From Clostridia bacterium (GTDB taxonomy: Bacteria; Bacillota; Clostridia; Christensenellales; CAG-917): a DNA stretch of 14,049 nt. The stretch lies in contig JAFVYE010000132.1 in NCBI GenBank assembly GCA_017500745.1, forward strand, positions 1-14,049, in the 5' to 3' direction. The number at the start of each line of letters is the position of its first letter. Within the stretch, counting starts at the first letter, position 1. Below are positions 1 through 7,127 of this stretch, piece by piece. The translations under genes and the position numbers were made by a program. The notes under the pieces are model-generated. The model saw nothing but the letters and a program-made list of their open reading frames with translations. It did not search any database and was not told the DNA's origin.

Positions 1-270
1 CCATATCAAATGGGAAGCTACTACAATCACGACCCAAGACGCAATCGCAAGTTGCTTTTGAACAAGGCCGAGATTCGCAAGCTCAAAGCCAAGGTGGAGC
101 AAAAGGGTTACACCCTTGTCCCTCTCAAAATCTACTTTAAGGACGCTCTTGTCAAGGTTGAACTTGGGCTTTGCAAAGGCAAGGAAACCCACGACAAACG
201 TGACTCAATCAAGCGTAGAGAAGAGGATAGAAAGATTGAAAGAATCAAAAAGGAATACAACGTGCGATAG
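1..270 (+). CDS. smpB: SsrA-binding protein SmpB (5' end cut off)
   Basis: C-terminal part of SmpB, the small protein that binds tmRNA and guides it into stalled ribosomes for trans-translation. The reading frame is open from base 1, so the start lies upstream of the window; 89 residues are visible. Family features seen are the RRNRKLLLN stretch, the KGYTLVPLKIYFK strand segment, the KVELGLCKGK segment, and the basic tail with KRDSIKRREEDRKIERIKK, which enters the ribosome as a helix in known SmpB proteins. The stop is followed after 17 nt by metY on the same strand, so the two may be cotranscribed although their functions are unrelated. No ssrA gene is seen in the downstream sequence. Identification is firm; the full length is unknown. 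Confidence 0.95.
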   Translation, partial: PYQMGSYYNHDPRRNRKLLLNKAEIRKLKAKVEQKGYTLVPLKIYFKDALVKVELGLCKGKETHDKRDSIKRREEDRKIERIKKEYNVR

Positions 271-287
271 CACAAGGATAGGCGCAT

Positions 288-1571
288 ATGAAAAAGCATA
301 TTGAAACAATTTGTGTACAAGGTGGCTACACTCCTTCAAACGGAGAGCCCAGACAAATCCCCATCATCCAAAGCACCACTTTCAAATACGACACCAGCGA
401 GGACATGGGCAAGCTCTTTGACCTTGAAGCCAGCGGATATTTTTACACCCGCCTTCAAAATCCCACCAACGATTACGTTGCCAAAAAGCTTGCAGAACTT
501 GAAGGAGGCACCGCAGGCATGCTCACCTCATCAGGACAAGCAGCCAACTTCTTTTCAATCTTCAACATTGCCACTTGTGGCGACCACATTGTGTCCAGCG
601 CAAATATTTATGGTGGCACGTTCAACCTTTTTTCAGTCACAATGAAGAAGATGGGCATTGACTTCACCTTCATTTCACCCGACAGCACCGAGGAAGAGAT
701 TGAATCGGCAATGCGCCCCAACACCAAGGCCGTGTTTGGCGAGACGGTGGCCAATCCCTCCCTTGCAGTCCTTGACATTGAGCTTTTTGCCAAGGTTGCA
801 CATCGCCACGGAGTGCCCCTCATCATAGACAACACCTTTGCAACACCTGTCAACTGCCGTCCCATTGAATGGGGTGCAGACATTGTGACTCACTCCACAA
901 CCAAGTATATTGACGGACACGGAGTGTCCGTGGGTGGAGCAATCATTGATGGAGGCAAGTTTGACTGGATGGCACACGCCGACAAATTCCCCGGTCTTTG
1001 CACTCCCGATGACAGCTATCACGGCATCACCTACGCCACCAAGTTTGGCAAGGAAGGTGCGTTCATCACAAAGGCAACGGCACAACTCATGCGTGACTTT
1101 GGCGCAATCCAATCTCCTCAACACGCATTTTATATCAACCTTGGCCTTGAAAGCTTGCACGTCCGCATGGCACGTCACGTTGAAAACGGCAGAAAGGTGG
1201 CAGAGTTCCTCAAAAACCACCCTCTCGTTGAGTGGATAACCTATCCCGATCTTGAAGGGGACAAGTATTACGACCTTGCCAAAAAGTACTGCCCCAACGG
1301 CACTTGTGGCGTCATCAGCTTTGGCGTCAAAGGTGGTCGCAAAAAGACGGAGGAGTTTATGAAAAACCTCCGTGTAATAGCCATAGAAACCCACGTTGCA
1401 GACGCAAGAAGTTGCTGTCTGCACCCTGCCAACGCCACTCACCGTCAAATGACGGATGATGAACTTGTTGCCGCAGGCATCACTCCCGACCTTGTTCGTG
1501 TCAGCATTGGTCTTGAAAGCGCAGATGACCTCATCGCAGACATCGCACAAGCCCTTGAAGCCACCAGATAA
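288..1571 (+). CDS. metY: O-acetylhomoserine sulfhydrylase (PLP-dependent)
   Basis: Cytoplasmic PLP enzyme of the Cys/Met metabolism family. It joins O-acetylhomoserine and sulfide to give homocysteine, the direct-sulfhydrylation branch of methionine synthesis. The 427 residues match the usual 420-430 of MetY, which is longer than the roughly 380-400 of cystathionine synthases. Visible landmarks are YTRLQNPT (residues 53-60, phosphate-binding Tyr/Arg of the neighbouring subunit), TSSGQAA (80-86), IIDNTFATP (179-187, with Asp181 for the pyridine nitrogen) and HSTTKYIDGHG (202-212, with Lys206 as the Schiff-base lysine). The C-terminal part has the conserved HPAN-TH and LVRVSIGLE segments. An AAGGA ribosome site lies about 9 nt before the ATG. 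It ends 2 nt before metA, which makes its donor substrate, so the pair forms a coherent operon. Confidence 0.95.
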   Translation: MKKHIETICVQGGYTPSNGEPRQIPIIQSTTFKYDTSEDMGKLFDLEASGYFYTRLQNPTNDYVAKKLAELEGGTAGMLTSSGQAANFFSIFNIATCGDHIVSSANIYGGTFNLFSVTMKKMGIDFTFISPDSTEEEIESAMRPNTKAVFGETVANPSLAVLDIELFAKVAHRHGVPLIIDNTFATPVNCRPIEWGADIVTHSTTKYIDGHGVSVGGAIIDGGKFDWMAHADKFPGLCTPDDSYHGITYATKFGKEGAFITKATAQLMRDFGAIQSPQHAFYINLGLESLHVRMARHVENGRKVAEFLKNHPLVEWITYPDLEGDKYYDLAKKYCPNGTCGVISFGVKGGRKKTEEFMKNLRVIAIETHVADARSCCLHPANATHRQMTDDELVAAGITPDLVRVSIGLESADDLIADIAQALEATR

Positions 1572-1573
1572 CT

Positions 1574-2491
1574 ATGCCTATTATCATTCCAAAAGATTTG
1601 CCCGCCTACAAGGTGATGGCGCAAGAAAAGATATTTGTCATGGACAGCGACAGAGCAGGCAAGCAGGACATCCGTCCCATTGAGATTGCCATTGTCAACC
1701 TCATGCCCACAAAAGAGGTGACAGAGGCCCAGCTCATCCGTTTGCTCTCAAACAGCCCATTGCAGATCAACATCACCCTCATAAAGACCGCAAGCTACAG
1801 CAGTACTCATGCCAGCACGGACCATATGAGCAGGTTTTACTGCACCATTGAGGAAGCCAAAAAGAAGAAGTTTGACGGAATGATTGTCACAGGGGCACCT
1901 GTTGAAAACATTCCCTTTGAGGAAGTCAAGTATTGGAAGGAGCTGACCGAAATCATTGACTTTGCAGAGCAAAACGTCACAAGCACCATATATATATGCT
2001 GGGGCGCACAAGCGGCACTCTATTATCAATACGGCATAAACAAACATATGCTCCCCGAAAAGCTCTTTGGCATCTTTGAAACCAAGGCAGTGGTTGAAAA
2101 CGATATGCTACTCAAAGGCATGAACGACACCTTCAACATCCCTCACTCTCGCCATACCGCCATTGATGAGGACGCCGTGTACAAGTGCAAGGACTTGAAA
2201 GTGCTTGCCACAAGTGATCGTGCAGGCATCTGCATTGCAAAGCGTCACAACAACAAGAGTTTCTATTTTACGGGCCACGCAGAGTATGACAGAAACACTC
2301 TCCTCACAGAGTATGAAAGAGACCTTGCCAAAGGCGAAAAGATCAAGGCGCCCGAAAACTATTTTACAAACGTTGACACCAAAGAGATATCGTGGACGTG
2401 GCGCTCAACGGCAAATCTGTTGTTTTACAACTGGCTCAACTATTACGTGTATCAAATTACGCCTTTTGACATCAACGATATCAGAAAGTAA
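1574..2491 (+). CDS. metA: Homoserine O-acetyltransferase, MetA family
   Basis: Activates homoserine by acylating its hydroxyl group, the first committed step to methionine. Length 305, typical of the MetA (class I glutamine amidotransferase-like) fold. The catalytic nucleophile is Cys142 in IYICWGAQAA; His235 and Glu237 in FTGHAEYDR complete the active site. Residue 111 (TGAPVENIPFEE) is Glu. In this family Glu111 is associated with acetyl-CoA use and Gly111 with succinyl-CoA, so acetyl transfer is predicted despite the common label 'homoserine O-succinyltransferase'. That agrees with the MetY partner just upstream. The gap to metY is only 2 nt and no clear ribosome site is present, so translation is probably coupled. 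The stop codon lies inside the first arm of the palindromic element that follows. Confidence 0.95.
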   Translation: MPIIIPKDLPAYKVMAQEKIFVMDSDRAGKQDIRPIEIAIVNLMPTKEVTEAQLIRLLSNSPLQINITLIKTASYSSTHASTDHMSRFYCTIEEAKKKKFDGMIVTGAPVENIPFEEVKYWKELTEIIDFAEQNVTSTIYICWGAQAALYYQYGINKHMLPEKLFGIFETKAVVENDMLLKGMNDTFNIPHSRHTAIDEDAVYKCKDLKVLATSDRAGICIAKRHNNKSFYFTGHAEYDRNTLLTEYERDLAKGEKIKAPENYFTNVDTKEISWTWRSTANLLFYNWLNYYVYQITPFDINDIRK

Positions 2492-2612
2492 AAACGCATT
2501 ATTTAGCGTCTGATTTTGTCAAGCCCCGATATTCCACCTTCACGTACAACAAGTACGCGTCAGTCGGATGAGTCGGGGCTTTTCGCATCATACATCAAAA
2601 TAATGCGTTTTT
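2490..2612. repeat. Nested palindromic element after metA
   Basis: Two perfect 15-base arms, AAAAACGCATTATTT (2490-2504) and its exact reverse complement (2598-2612), enclose 93 nt. Inside lies a second perfect pair of 9-base arms, AAGCCCCGA (2521-2529) and TCGGGGCTT (2573-2581), followed by TTT. Within that is a small hairpin CGTAC-AACAA-GTACG (2543-2557). The inner GC-rich stem with its short T run looks like a terminator. The outer A/T-rich arms look like terminal inverted repeats or a long RNA stem. No target duplication and no coding sequence are seen. It could be a MITE-like mobile repeat, a structured RNA or a compound terminator. Confidence 0.75.
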
Positions 2613-2637
2613 GCAAGAAAAATCCAAGCAGCACGAC

Positions 2638-2667
2638 AAAAGGCACTCAACCGAGTGCCTTTTTTTG
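2638..2667 (+). terminator. Intrinsic terminator after metA
   Basis: Perfect 8-bp stem AGGCACTC / GAGTGCCT with loop AACC (2641-2660), preceded by A's and followed by seven T's. It closes the smpB-metY-metA transcription unit. Read on the other strand it has a shorter T tail (TTTT), so it may also stop transcripts of the convergent MFS gene ending at 2700. Confidence 0.9.
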
Positions 2668-2699
2668 TTGCTTTAATCAAAGTGTTTTGCTTTAATCAA

Positions 2700-4211
2700 T
2701 TATTCTTCGTCTTCGTCTGTTGCTTCCTCTGTTGTTTCAGGGGCATCGTCACCAAAGGGGCATGCGCCTTCACAATCAACGCCACAGGTGCAGACGGGTG
2801 TGAGTTCATCCATTTCCACAGGTTCTTCTTCTGTGACGGCTTCTGCACTTGCAAGGGCTTCCTCTGCTTCCTTTTCTGCAAGCTTTCTTGCTCTCAGCTT
2901 GTTGGCATCTCTCATGACAAAGATGATGGGGATGATTGCAAACACGGCAATGATTGCTGCTGCAAGGAAGATTTCAAAGGGAGGCATATAGTCCACGGAT
3001 TGATTGTCCATCTTCATGAGGTTGATGATCATTGTGATGAGCGGACCAATGAGCATGGGCAGGAGCACGGTGAAGCACATACGGACGCCTTGGAATCTGC
3101 CTTCGCTTCCTTTGGGAATGTAGTCTTGGAAGGTTGACATCAATGCGCCACCGCCAGAGAGGAGTGCGCCAAGCATAAACGTGCCTGCCACCACAATGAC
3201 GTAAACGTAGGTGTTTTGAGGCATAAACTTCATCAAGTAGATCACGATTGTTGCAACAATAACCACGAGGACAAGAGGGAGATAGAAGAACTTTCTGCCA
3301 AACTTGTCGTAGAGGATGCCAGTCACAGCCGTAAGCACGCCAGCAAGGACGATGACGATTGCAAGGGGCAAAATGAAGTCTGTGATGCCAAGGGTATTTG
3401 TGATGAAGTTGATGAGGTATGAGAAGAAGGTTTGTTGTGAGATGCCAAGGATACAGCTTGCGGTGAGGCAAACGTAAAGCATCTTATTGTCCTTGATGAC
3501 GGAAGGGCGGAATCCGTAGAATGTCTCCTTCCAGTAGTTGGGATTGCTGTTTTTGATGACGTTGGGGCTGTCCTTCATGACAAAGATTGCCACCACGCCA
3601 AGCACAATGGGGAGCACACCGAGAGTGATGAAAAATGCAATGGTGTTGCCTGCGTCATAGGTGAGCATGCCGATGACAAACACGATGACAAATGCCAAAA
3701 TTGAAAAGATTGACATGACGCTGTTGACCTTTCCACGATTGGTGCTGTCTGTGACGTCTGTAATCCAAGTGTTGAATGCGGCGTCATTTGCTGTTGAACC
3801 AAAAAAGGTCATGATGCAGTCAAATATGACAAGGAGAGCAGCGATAAGGCCGAGGGTTTCGGTGGCGGGAGACATGGGGATTGTTGCAAAGAGCATGATT
3901 GTCACGCCCCAAGCAATATAGCCGTATGCCACAAAGGGTTTGCGCTTGCCCATCTTGTCAATAAAGCCACCGGCAAAGATGGTTGTGCCCGTTGCCATAA
4001 TGGCACTGAGCCAAATCATCAAGGTGCTGACAATGGTGCCCCAGTCAACGTTGCCCACGTTTGCGCCGATGTCTTGTGCCATCTTGGCAAAGTACATATT
4101 TTCAACTGACCAAGCAATTTGACCAACCAATCCAAAAAGGATGGCGCAGAGCCAAACCTTTCCACCGAGTTTGGTTGTTTTGACACTTTGAGTTGTAGAA
4201 GTTTTGCTCAT
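2700..4211 (-). CDS. MFS transporter with acidic Cys-containing tail
   Basis: Twelve-helix major facilitator superfamily permease in the cytoplasmic membrane; substrate unknown, perhaps a sugar or glycoside by general resemblance to GPH/SUC-like carriers. The start is the ATG at 4211 (MSKTST), preceded by GGAG at 7 nt; an ATG 9 codons upstream has no such site. Length is then 503. The MFS loop 2-3 motif is visible as GFIDKMGKRKP at about residues 82-92, and a related GILYDKFGRKF in the second half. After the last helix comes a charged region (RARKLAEKEAEEAL), then C-x-C-x3-C-x3-C (Cys474, 476, 480, 484) and a run of Asp/Glu. The tail should be cytoplasmic. It converges on metA; its own promoter is proposed at 4243-4270. 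A 9-residue longer N-terminus is less likely. Confidence 0.85.
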   Translation of the reverse strand: MSKTSTTQSVKTTKLGGKVWLCAILFGLVGQIAWSVENMYFAKMAQDIGANVGNVDWGTIVSTLMIWLSAIMATGTTIFAGGFIDKMGKRKPFVAYGYIAWGVTIMLFATIPMSPATETLGLIAALLVIFDCIMTFFGSTANDAAFNTWITDVTDSTNRGKVNSVMSIFSILAFVIVFVIGMLTYDAGNTIAFFITLGVLPIVLGVVAIFVMKDSPNVIKNSNPNYWKETFYGFRPSVIKDNKMLYVCLTASCILGISQQTFFSYLINFITNTLGITDFILPLAIVIVLAGVLTAVTGILYDKFGRKFFYLPLVLVVIVATIVIYLMKFMPQNTYVYVIVVAGTFMLGALLSGGGALMSTFQDYIPKGSEGRFQGVRMCFTVLLPMLIGPLITMIINLMKMDNQSVDYMPPFEIFLAAAIIAVFAIIPIIFVMRDANKLRARKLAEKEAEEALASAEAVTEEEPVEMDELTPVCTCGVDCEGACPFGDDAPETTEEATDEDEE

Positions 4212-4242
4212 AATGTTCTCCAATAAATTTATTAACAATATA

Positions 4243-4270
4243 AGTTTAGCACATAAAAAGTATATGTCAA
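4243..4270 (-). promoter_or_regulatory. Putative sigma-A promoter of the MFS gene
   Basis: On the minus strand TTGACA (4265-4270) is followed after 16 nt by TAAACT (4243-4248). The -35 is a perfect match and the -10 matches 4 of 6, including the important first, second and last bases. Transcription would start about 25 nt before the ATG at 4211. It sits directly downstream of the tcdA terminator, which suits an independent transcription unit. Confidence 0.5.
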
Positions 4271-4273
4271 TAT

Positions 4274-4301
4274 GAAAAAAACCACTCCTTGAGTGGTTTT
4301 T
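4274..4301 (-). terminator. Intrinsic terminator of tcdA
   Basis: Eleven-base perfect inverted repeat AAAAACCACTC / GAGTGGTTTTT (4277-4287 and 4291-4301) with a 3-nt loop. On the minus strand the stem ends in a T run and lies 30 nt past the tcdA stop. Because the arms are A-rich and T-rich it could work in both directions. Confidence 0.85.
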
Positions 4302-4331
4302 ATGTTCAAAACATAGGTTTAATTTTCAAAT

Positions 4332-5024
4332 TTAGTCCATCAGGTACTTCAAAACGTAGCCTGCAAGAGTGAGCCCTGCAACCGCAGGGGGATAGGATAT
4401 GCTGGCAGGGATGTGTCTGCCATTTTCAACCACTTGTTTTTTTGGAGTCAAAGGTGTTTCCTTTGAGTACACCACCATAAGTGAATTGACCCCTCTGGCT
4501 TTTAGCTCCTTGCGCATGACTTTGGCAAGAGGGCACACGGAGGTCTTTTTGATGTCTGCAATCTCAAAGCAAGTGTCAAGCTTGTTGCCTGTGCCCATAC
4601 AGCTGACCACGTTTACTCCAAGGGTCTTTGCCCTCACAATAAGCTCAAGCTTTGCTGTGACTGTGTCAATGGCGTCTATGACAAAGTCATAGTCCTCAAG
4701 AGGCACGCTGTCTGCGTTTTCTGGAAGATAAAACAGGTCAAAGGTGTTGACAACGCAGTTGGGATTGATTGAGAGCACTCTTTCCTTTGCCACGTCCACT
4801 TTTTTTCTGCCGATGGTGTCCACGGTGGCAAGGATTTGTCTATTAAGGTTGCTTGCGTGAATATAGTCGCTGTCAAGGACGTCAATATGCCCAACGCCAC
4901 CACGGGCGAGGGCTTCAATCACGTAACCACCAACGCCACCCACACCACACACGAGGACACGTGCGGAGCGCAGTTTGTTGAGAGCATCGGTGCCAACAAG
5001 CATTTCTGTCCTTGAAAAGTCCAT
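4332..5024 (-). CDS. tcdA: tRNA threonylcarbamoyladenosine dehydratase (TcdA/YgdL)
   Basis: E1-like (ThiF/MoeB/HesA fold) enzyme that uses ATP to cyclise t6A37 of ANN-decoding tRNAs into ct6A. Start chosen at 5024 (MDFSRTEMLVG), because the FSR-E-L-G opening is conserved in TcdA proteins; length 230. The nucleotide-binding loop is GVGGVGG (27-33), Asp51 and Asp53 follow the second strand, and SNLNRQ (58-63) and Lys74-75 are the usual ATP contacts. VIDAIDT (115-121) is the conserved acidic stretch. An ATG at 5066 is in frame, but the extra 14 codons come from a terminator hairpin, so it is rejected. No good ribosome site precedes 5024. An AAGGA lies before Met8 at 5003, so a shorter start cannot be excluded. 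Confidence 0.9.
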   Translation of the reverse strand: MDFSRTEMLVGTDALNKLRSARVLVCGVGGVGGYVIEALARGGVGHIDVLDSDYIHASNLNRQILATVDTIGRKKVDVAKERVLSINPNCVVNTFDLFYLPENADSVPLEDYDFVIDAIDTVTAKLELIVRAKTLGVNVVSCMGTGNKLDTCFEIADIKKTSVCPLAKVMRKELKARGVNSLMVVYSKETPLTPKKQVVENGRHIPASISYPPAVAGLTLAGYVLKYLMD

Positions 5025-5027
5025 ATC

Positions 5028-5067
5028 AAAAGAGAAACTTGCTATGGCACGGGAGTGCCATAGCAAG
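5028..5067 (-). terminator. Hairpin terminator between GPH gene and tcdA
   Basis: Perfect 13-base inverted repeat CTTGCTATGGCAC / GTGCCATAGCAAG (5038-5050 and 5055-5067) with a 4-nt loop, followed on the minus strand by TTTCTCTTTT. It lies 17 nt past the stop of the symporter gene and ends only a few bases before the tcdA start. It is a terminator of the upstream gene, or an attenuator for tcdA, since no separate tcdA promoter was found. Confidence 0.8.
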
Positions 5068-5083
5068 TCAAATGTTGAGTCAA

Positions 5084-6796
5084 TTATTCTGCGTCAGTTG
5101 CAGGGGCTGTTTCTGCTGCAACTTCTTCAAAGACTTCCTCTTGAGGAGCGTCTTCGTGGCAATGACACTCACATTCACAAGTTTCATCGCAGTTTTCATC
5201 GCAGTTGCAGGTGCATTCGCCGTCTTCGCAGTGGCAAGTGCATTCGCCTTCTTCACAGTTGCAGGTGCATTCGCCGTTTTCTGCTTGTGCGTCACGGAGT
5301 CTGATTTCTTCACAGATTCTGTCGTATTCCGTTTCATCAATCTTGAACTTCTTCATATAGAGGATGAATGATGAAAGGATGAAGAGGATGGGGAACACTG
5401 CCATACAAACGATAACCCATTGTGCTGTGTTGGGGTCGGATGCGCCGAGAATCTGGTTGATGTTTTCAAGCATAACTTCTTCGGAGATATGACCAGTTGC
5501 ATTGAGTTGGGTTTGTTCAGAAATATTCTTTGCAAGGAGGTCTATGCCGAGAACGATGAGGGCAACGGTTTCAATTGCTTTGACGATTGATGAGCCCATC
5601 TTTGCCATGAAGGGACGGACTGCAAAGATAATGCCTTCGTCACGTTTGCCGGTCTTGAGGTCGTTATACTCAATAGTGTTGGACACTGAGATGGTGAGCA
5701 CTTGATAATAGAGCGCTTGACCAAATGATGCGATTGCACCGCAGAGACCGATGAACACGAATGCGACCATACTGCTTCTTGATGCATCAAATGCGCCCGT
5801 GACAAGAGCAAGGATGAGCATAAGTGAATAGCCTGCGACAACGGTTGAAACGCAAATCTTTGCAAGTTGTTTTCTGGTGAGTTTCTTGGAAAGCAAGGGA
5901 TAGAACACGATGATTGCCATAGAAATACCAGTGAGGATAGAGAAGATTGTGCAAAGTGTGCCTTTGTAGCCGAATCTCAAATACACCCAGTAGGTGTAGA
6001 GTGAGTTCATGATTGCACTACCAACGTTGTAGAGGAGCATTGATCCTGCCGTAACAAGAAGTTGGTCGTTCTTGAGCACAACCTTGAACATTGCGCCAAG
6101 ACCACGCTTGTCTTTGTTTTCTGCAGTGACAGGAGGGAGGGGCTTTTCTTTGACGACACAACAAGTCATAACTTGGCATGCAGCAAAGAGAACGCAAACT
6201 ACGCATGCAATAATTTGGTATGCGGTTTGTGTGTTTCCACCGAGTGCGGTTTCGCCTGCGGTAAGAGTGGGGATGAGAATGACGCAAAGACCTGCACCGA
6301 TACCTGCGCCCACGTTTGCGATTGTAGAAAGGTTGTTTCTGTCGGTGGGATGTGAGGTGAGTGAAGGCATCATGCCCCAGTAAGAGATGTCGTTCATCGT
6401 ATAGGTGACGCCCCAAAGGAGATAACCAAATGCGAAGAAAATGACGTAACTTGAACCTTGAAGAGGAACAAAGAACAAAAGAAGGATGATGAGGATGTTT
6501 GAGAAACAACCTGCCAAAATCCAAGGTTTGAACTTGCCGATCTTGGTGCGAGTCTTTTCAATGAGCATGCCCATGAAGGGGTCGTTACAACCGTCAAAGA
6601 TTCTGCAGACGATGAAGATGATGCCGACGGCTGCGTATTCCGCAGTTGACAAGCCCTTGGTGAAGAGGATGAACAGGGTGAGATAGACGTTGACAAGAGT
6701 GTAGGTCATGTCACGACCAATACCGCCCAATGAATATCCCCAAAGGTTGCGTTTTGAGAGTCTTTCAACTCCCGGTGAAGCTGTAAGTGTTGACAT
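5084..6796 (-). CDS. GPH-family sugar:cation symporter with Cys-rich tail
   Basis: Integral membrane symporter of the glycoside-pentoside-hexuronide:cation family (melibiose carrier relatives), taking up a glycoside or sugar with Na+ or H+. Substrate not assignable. The N-terminal signature is clear: LGGIGRDM (23-30), R-x2-D-x3-NDPFMG (65-76) and GKFKPW (87-92). About twelve hydrophobic helices run to about residue 485. Family members are usually about 450-480 residues; this one has 570. The extra tail has 14 cysteines between residues 510 and 546, beginning with three 9-residue repeats of CTC[NH]CE[ED]GE type, then C-x3-C-x3-C-E-C-E-C-H-C-H and an acidic Ala/Glu end. The tail is predicted cytoplasmic and looks metallothionein-like. 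The ATG has GGGAG 7 nt upstream. No glycosidase gene is adjacent. Confidence 0.9.
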   Translation of the reverse strand: MSTLTASPGVERLSKRNLWGYSLGGIGRDMTYTLVNVYLTLFILFTKGLSTAEYAAVGIIFIVCRIFDGCNDPFMGMLIEKTRTKIGKFKPWILAGCFSNILIILLLFFVPLQGSSYVIFFAFGYLLWGVTYTMNDISYWGMMPSLTSHPTDRNNLSTIANVGAGIGAGLCVILIPTLTAGETALGGNTQTAYQIIACVVCVLFAACQVMTCCVVKEKPLPPVTAENKDKRGLGAMFKVVLKNDQLLVTAGSMLLYNVGSAIMNSLYTYWVYLRFGYKGTLCTIFSILTGISMAIIVFYPLLSKKLTRKQLAKICVSTVVAGYSLMLILALVTGAFDASRSSMVAFVFIGLCGAIASFGQALYYQVLTISVSNTIEYNDLKTGKRDEGIIFAVRPFMAKMGSSIVKAIETVALIVLGIDLLAKNISEQTQLNATGHISEEVMLENINQILGASDPNTAQWVIVCMAVFPILFILSSFILYMKKFKIDETEYDRICEEIRLRDAQAENGECTCNCEEGECTCHCEDGECTCNCDENCDETCECECHCHEDAPQEEVFEEVAAETAPATDAE

Positions 6797-6852
6797 AGCT
6801 TTCTCCCTTTTAGGTTATTTATTTTTTTGTTTTGCTGCTACAATATGTTTAT

Positions 6853-6869
6853 CCCGTCATTTTGACAGG
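6853..6869. promoter_or_regulatory. 17-bp dyad upstream of the symporter gene
   Basis: CCCGTCATTTTGACAGG is an imperfect palindrome: GTCA-TTT-TGAC at the core and CC/GG at the ends, 6 of 7 arm pairs. It lies 57-73 nt before the symporter ATG, where an operator would be expected. No convincing -35/-10 pair was found beside it, so the assignment is weak. Confidence 0.3.
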
Positions 6870-6918
6870 TTAAAGTGTTGATTGTGTGTTTTGACGTTGC
6901 TGTGTTTGCAACAGTCCG

Positions 6919-6959
6919 AAATTTTAGCACTCAAACACAAAGGAAAGAGGGCCGTCTTG
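6919..6959 (-). repeat. Distal copy of the dtd 3' end
   Basis: Forty-one bases that match 7128-7168 at 39 positions, 209 bp apart in the same orientation. Read on the minus strand it encodes QDGPLSFVFEC-stop, exactly the last 11 residues of the dtd product. The two differences are both third-codon-position changes (GAC for GAT, GGC for GGT). It has no dtd body in front of it; the hairpin array precedes it instead. It is a duplicated gene end, not an independent gene. Confidence 0.85.
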
Positions 6960-6965
6960 ACAATA

Positions 6966-7087
6966 CCCCACAAAAACACAAGTCTTTTTGCGGGGGCCCC
7001 GATTTTTGCCCCACAAAAACACACAGTCTTTTTGCGGGGGCCCCGATTTTTGCCCCACAAAAACACAAGTCTTTTTGCGGGGGCCCC
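6966..7087 (-). repeat. Tandem array of three hairpin-forming units
   Basis: Three direct repeats beginning CCCCACAAAAACACA on the plus strand: 6966-7008 (43 nt), 7009-7052 (44 nt, one extra base) and 7053-7087 (35 nt, truncated). Each unit contains an 11-base near-palindrome with an 8-9 nt loop and then GGGGCCCC. On minus-strand RNA every stem position pairs (CCCCGCAAAAA with UUUUUGUGGGG, one G-U). On plus-strand RNA the same position is an A-C mismatch. Within the gene-free region 6797-7132 the rest is a short symporter leader, the distal dtd-end copy and about 40 nt of linker. Reading frames through the array give short Lys/Gly/Trp-rich peptides with no family look and are not called. Confidence 0.9.
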
Positions 7088-7127
7088 AGTTAAAACCCGT
7101 TGCACGTTCTCGCAACAACAATCCTTC

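Noticed and set aside
675..1550. A 291-residue minus-strand open frame opposite metY
   Set aside because: It lies wholly opposite a well-supported enzyme gene and shows no family features; it arises from codon bias.
2490..2612. Insertion sequence
   Set aside because: No transposase frame, and no target-site duplication at the ends; at most a non-autonomous repeat.
4212..4238. 9-codon N-terminal extension of the MFS protein
   Set aside because: GGAG lies just before the internal ATG at 4211; the upstream ATG has no ribosome site and falls at the predicted RNA start.
5025..5066. 14-codon N-terminal extension of TcdA
   Set aside because: The codons fall in a perfect terminator hairpin, and the family N-terminus begins at MDFSR.
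6966..7087. CRISPR array
   Set aside because: The units are contiguous 43-44 nt direct repeats with no unique spacers, and no cas genes are nearby.
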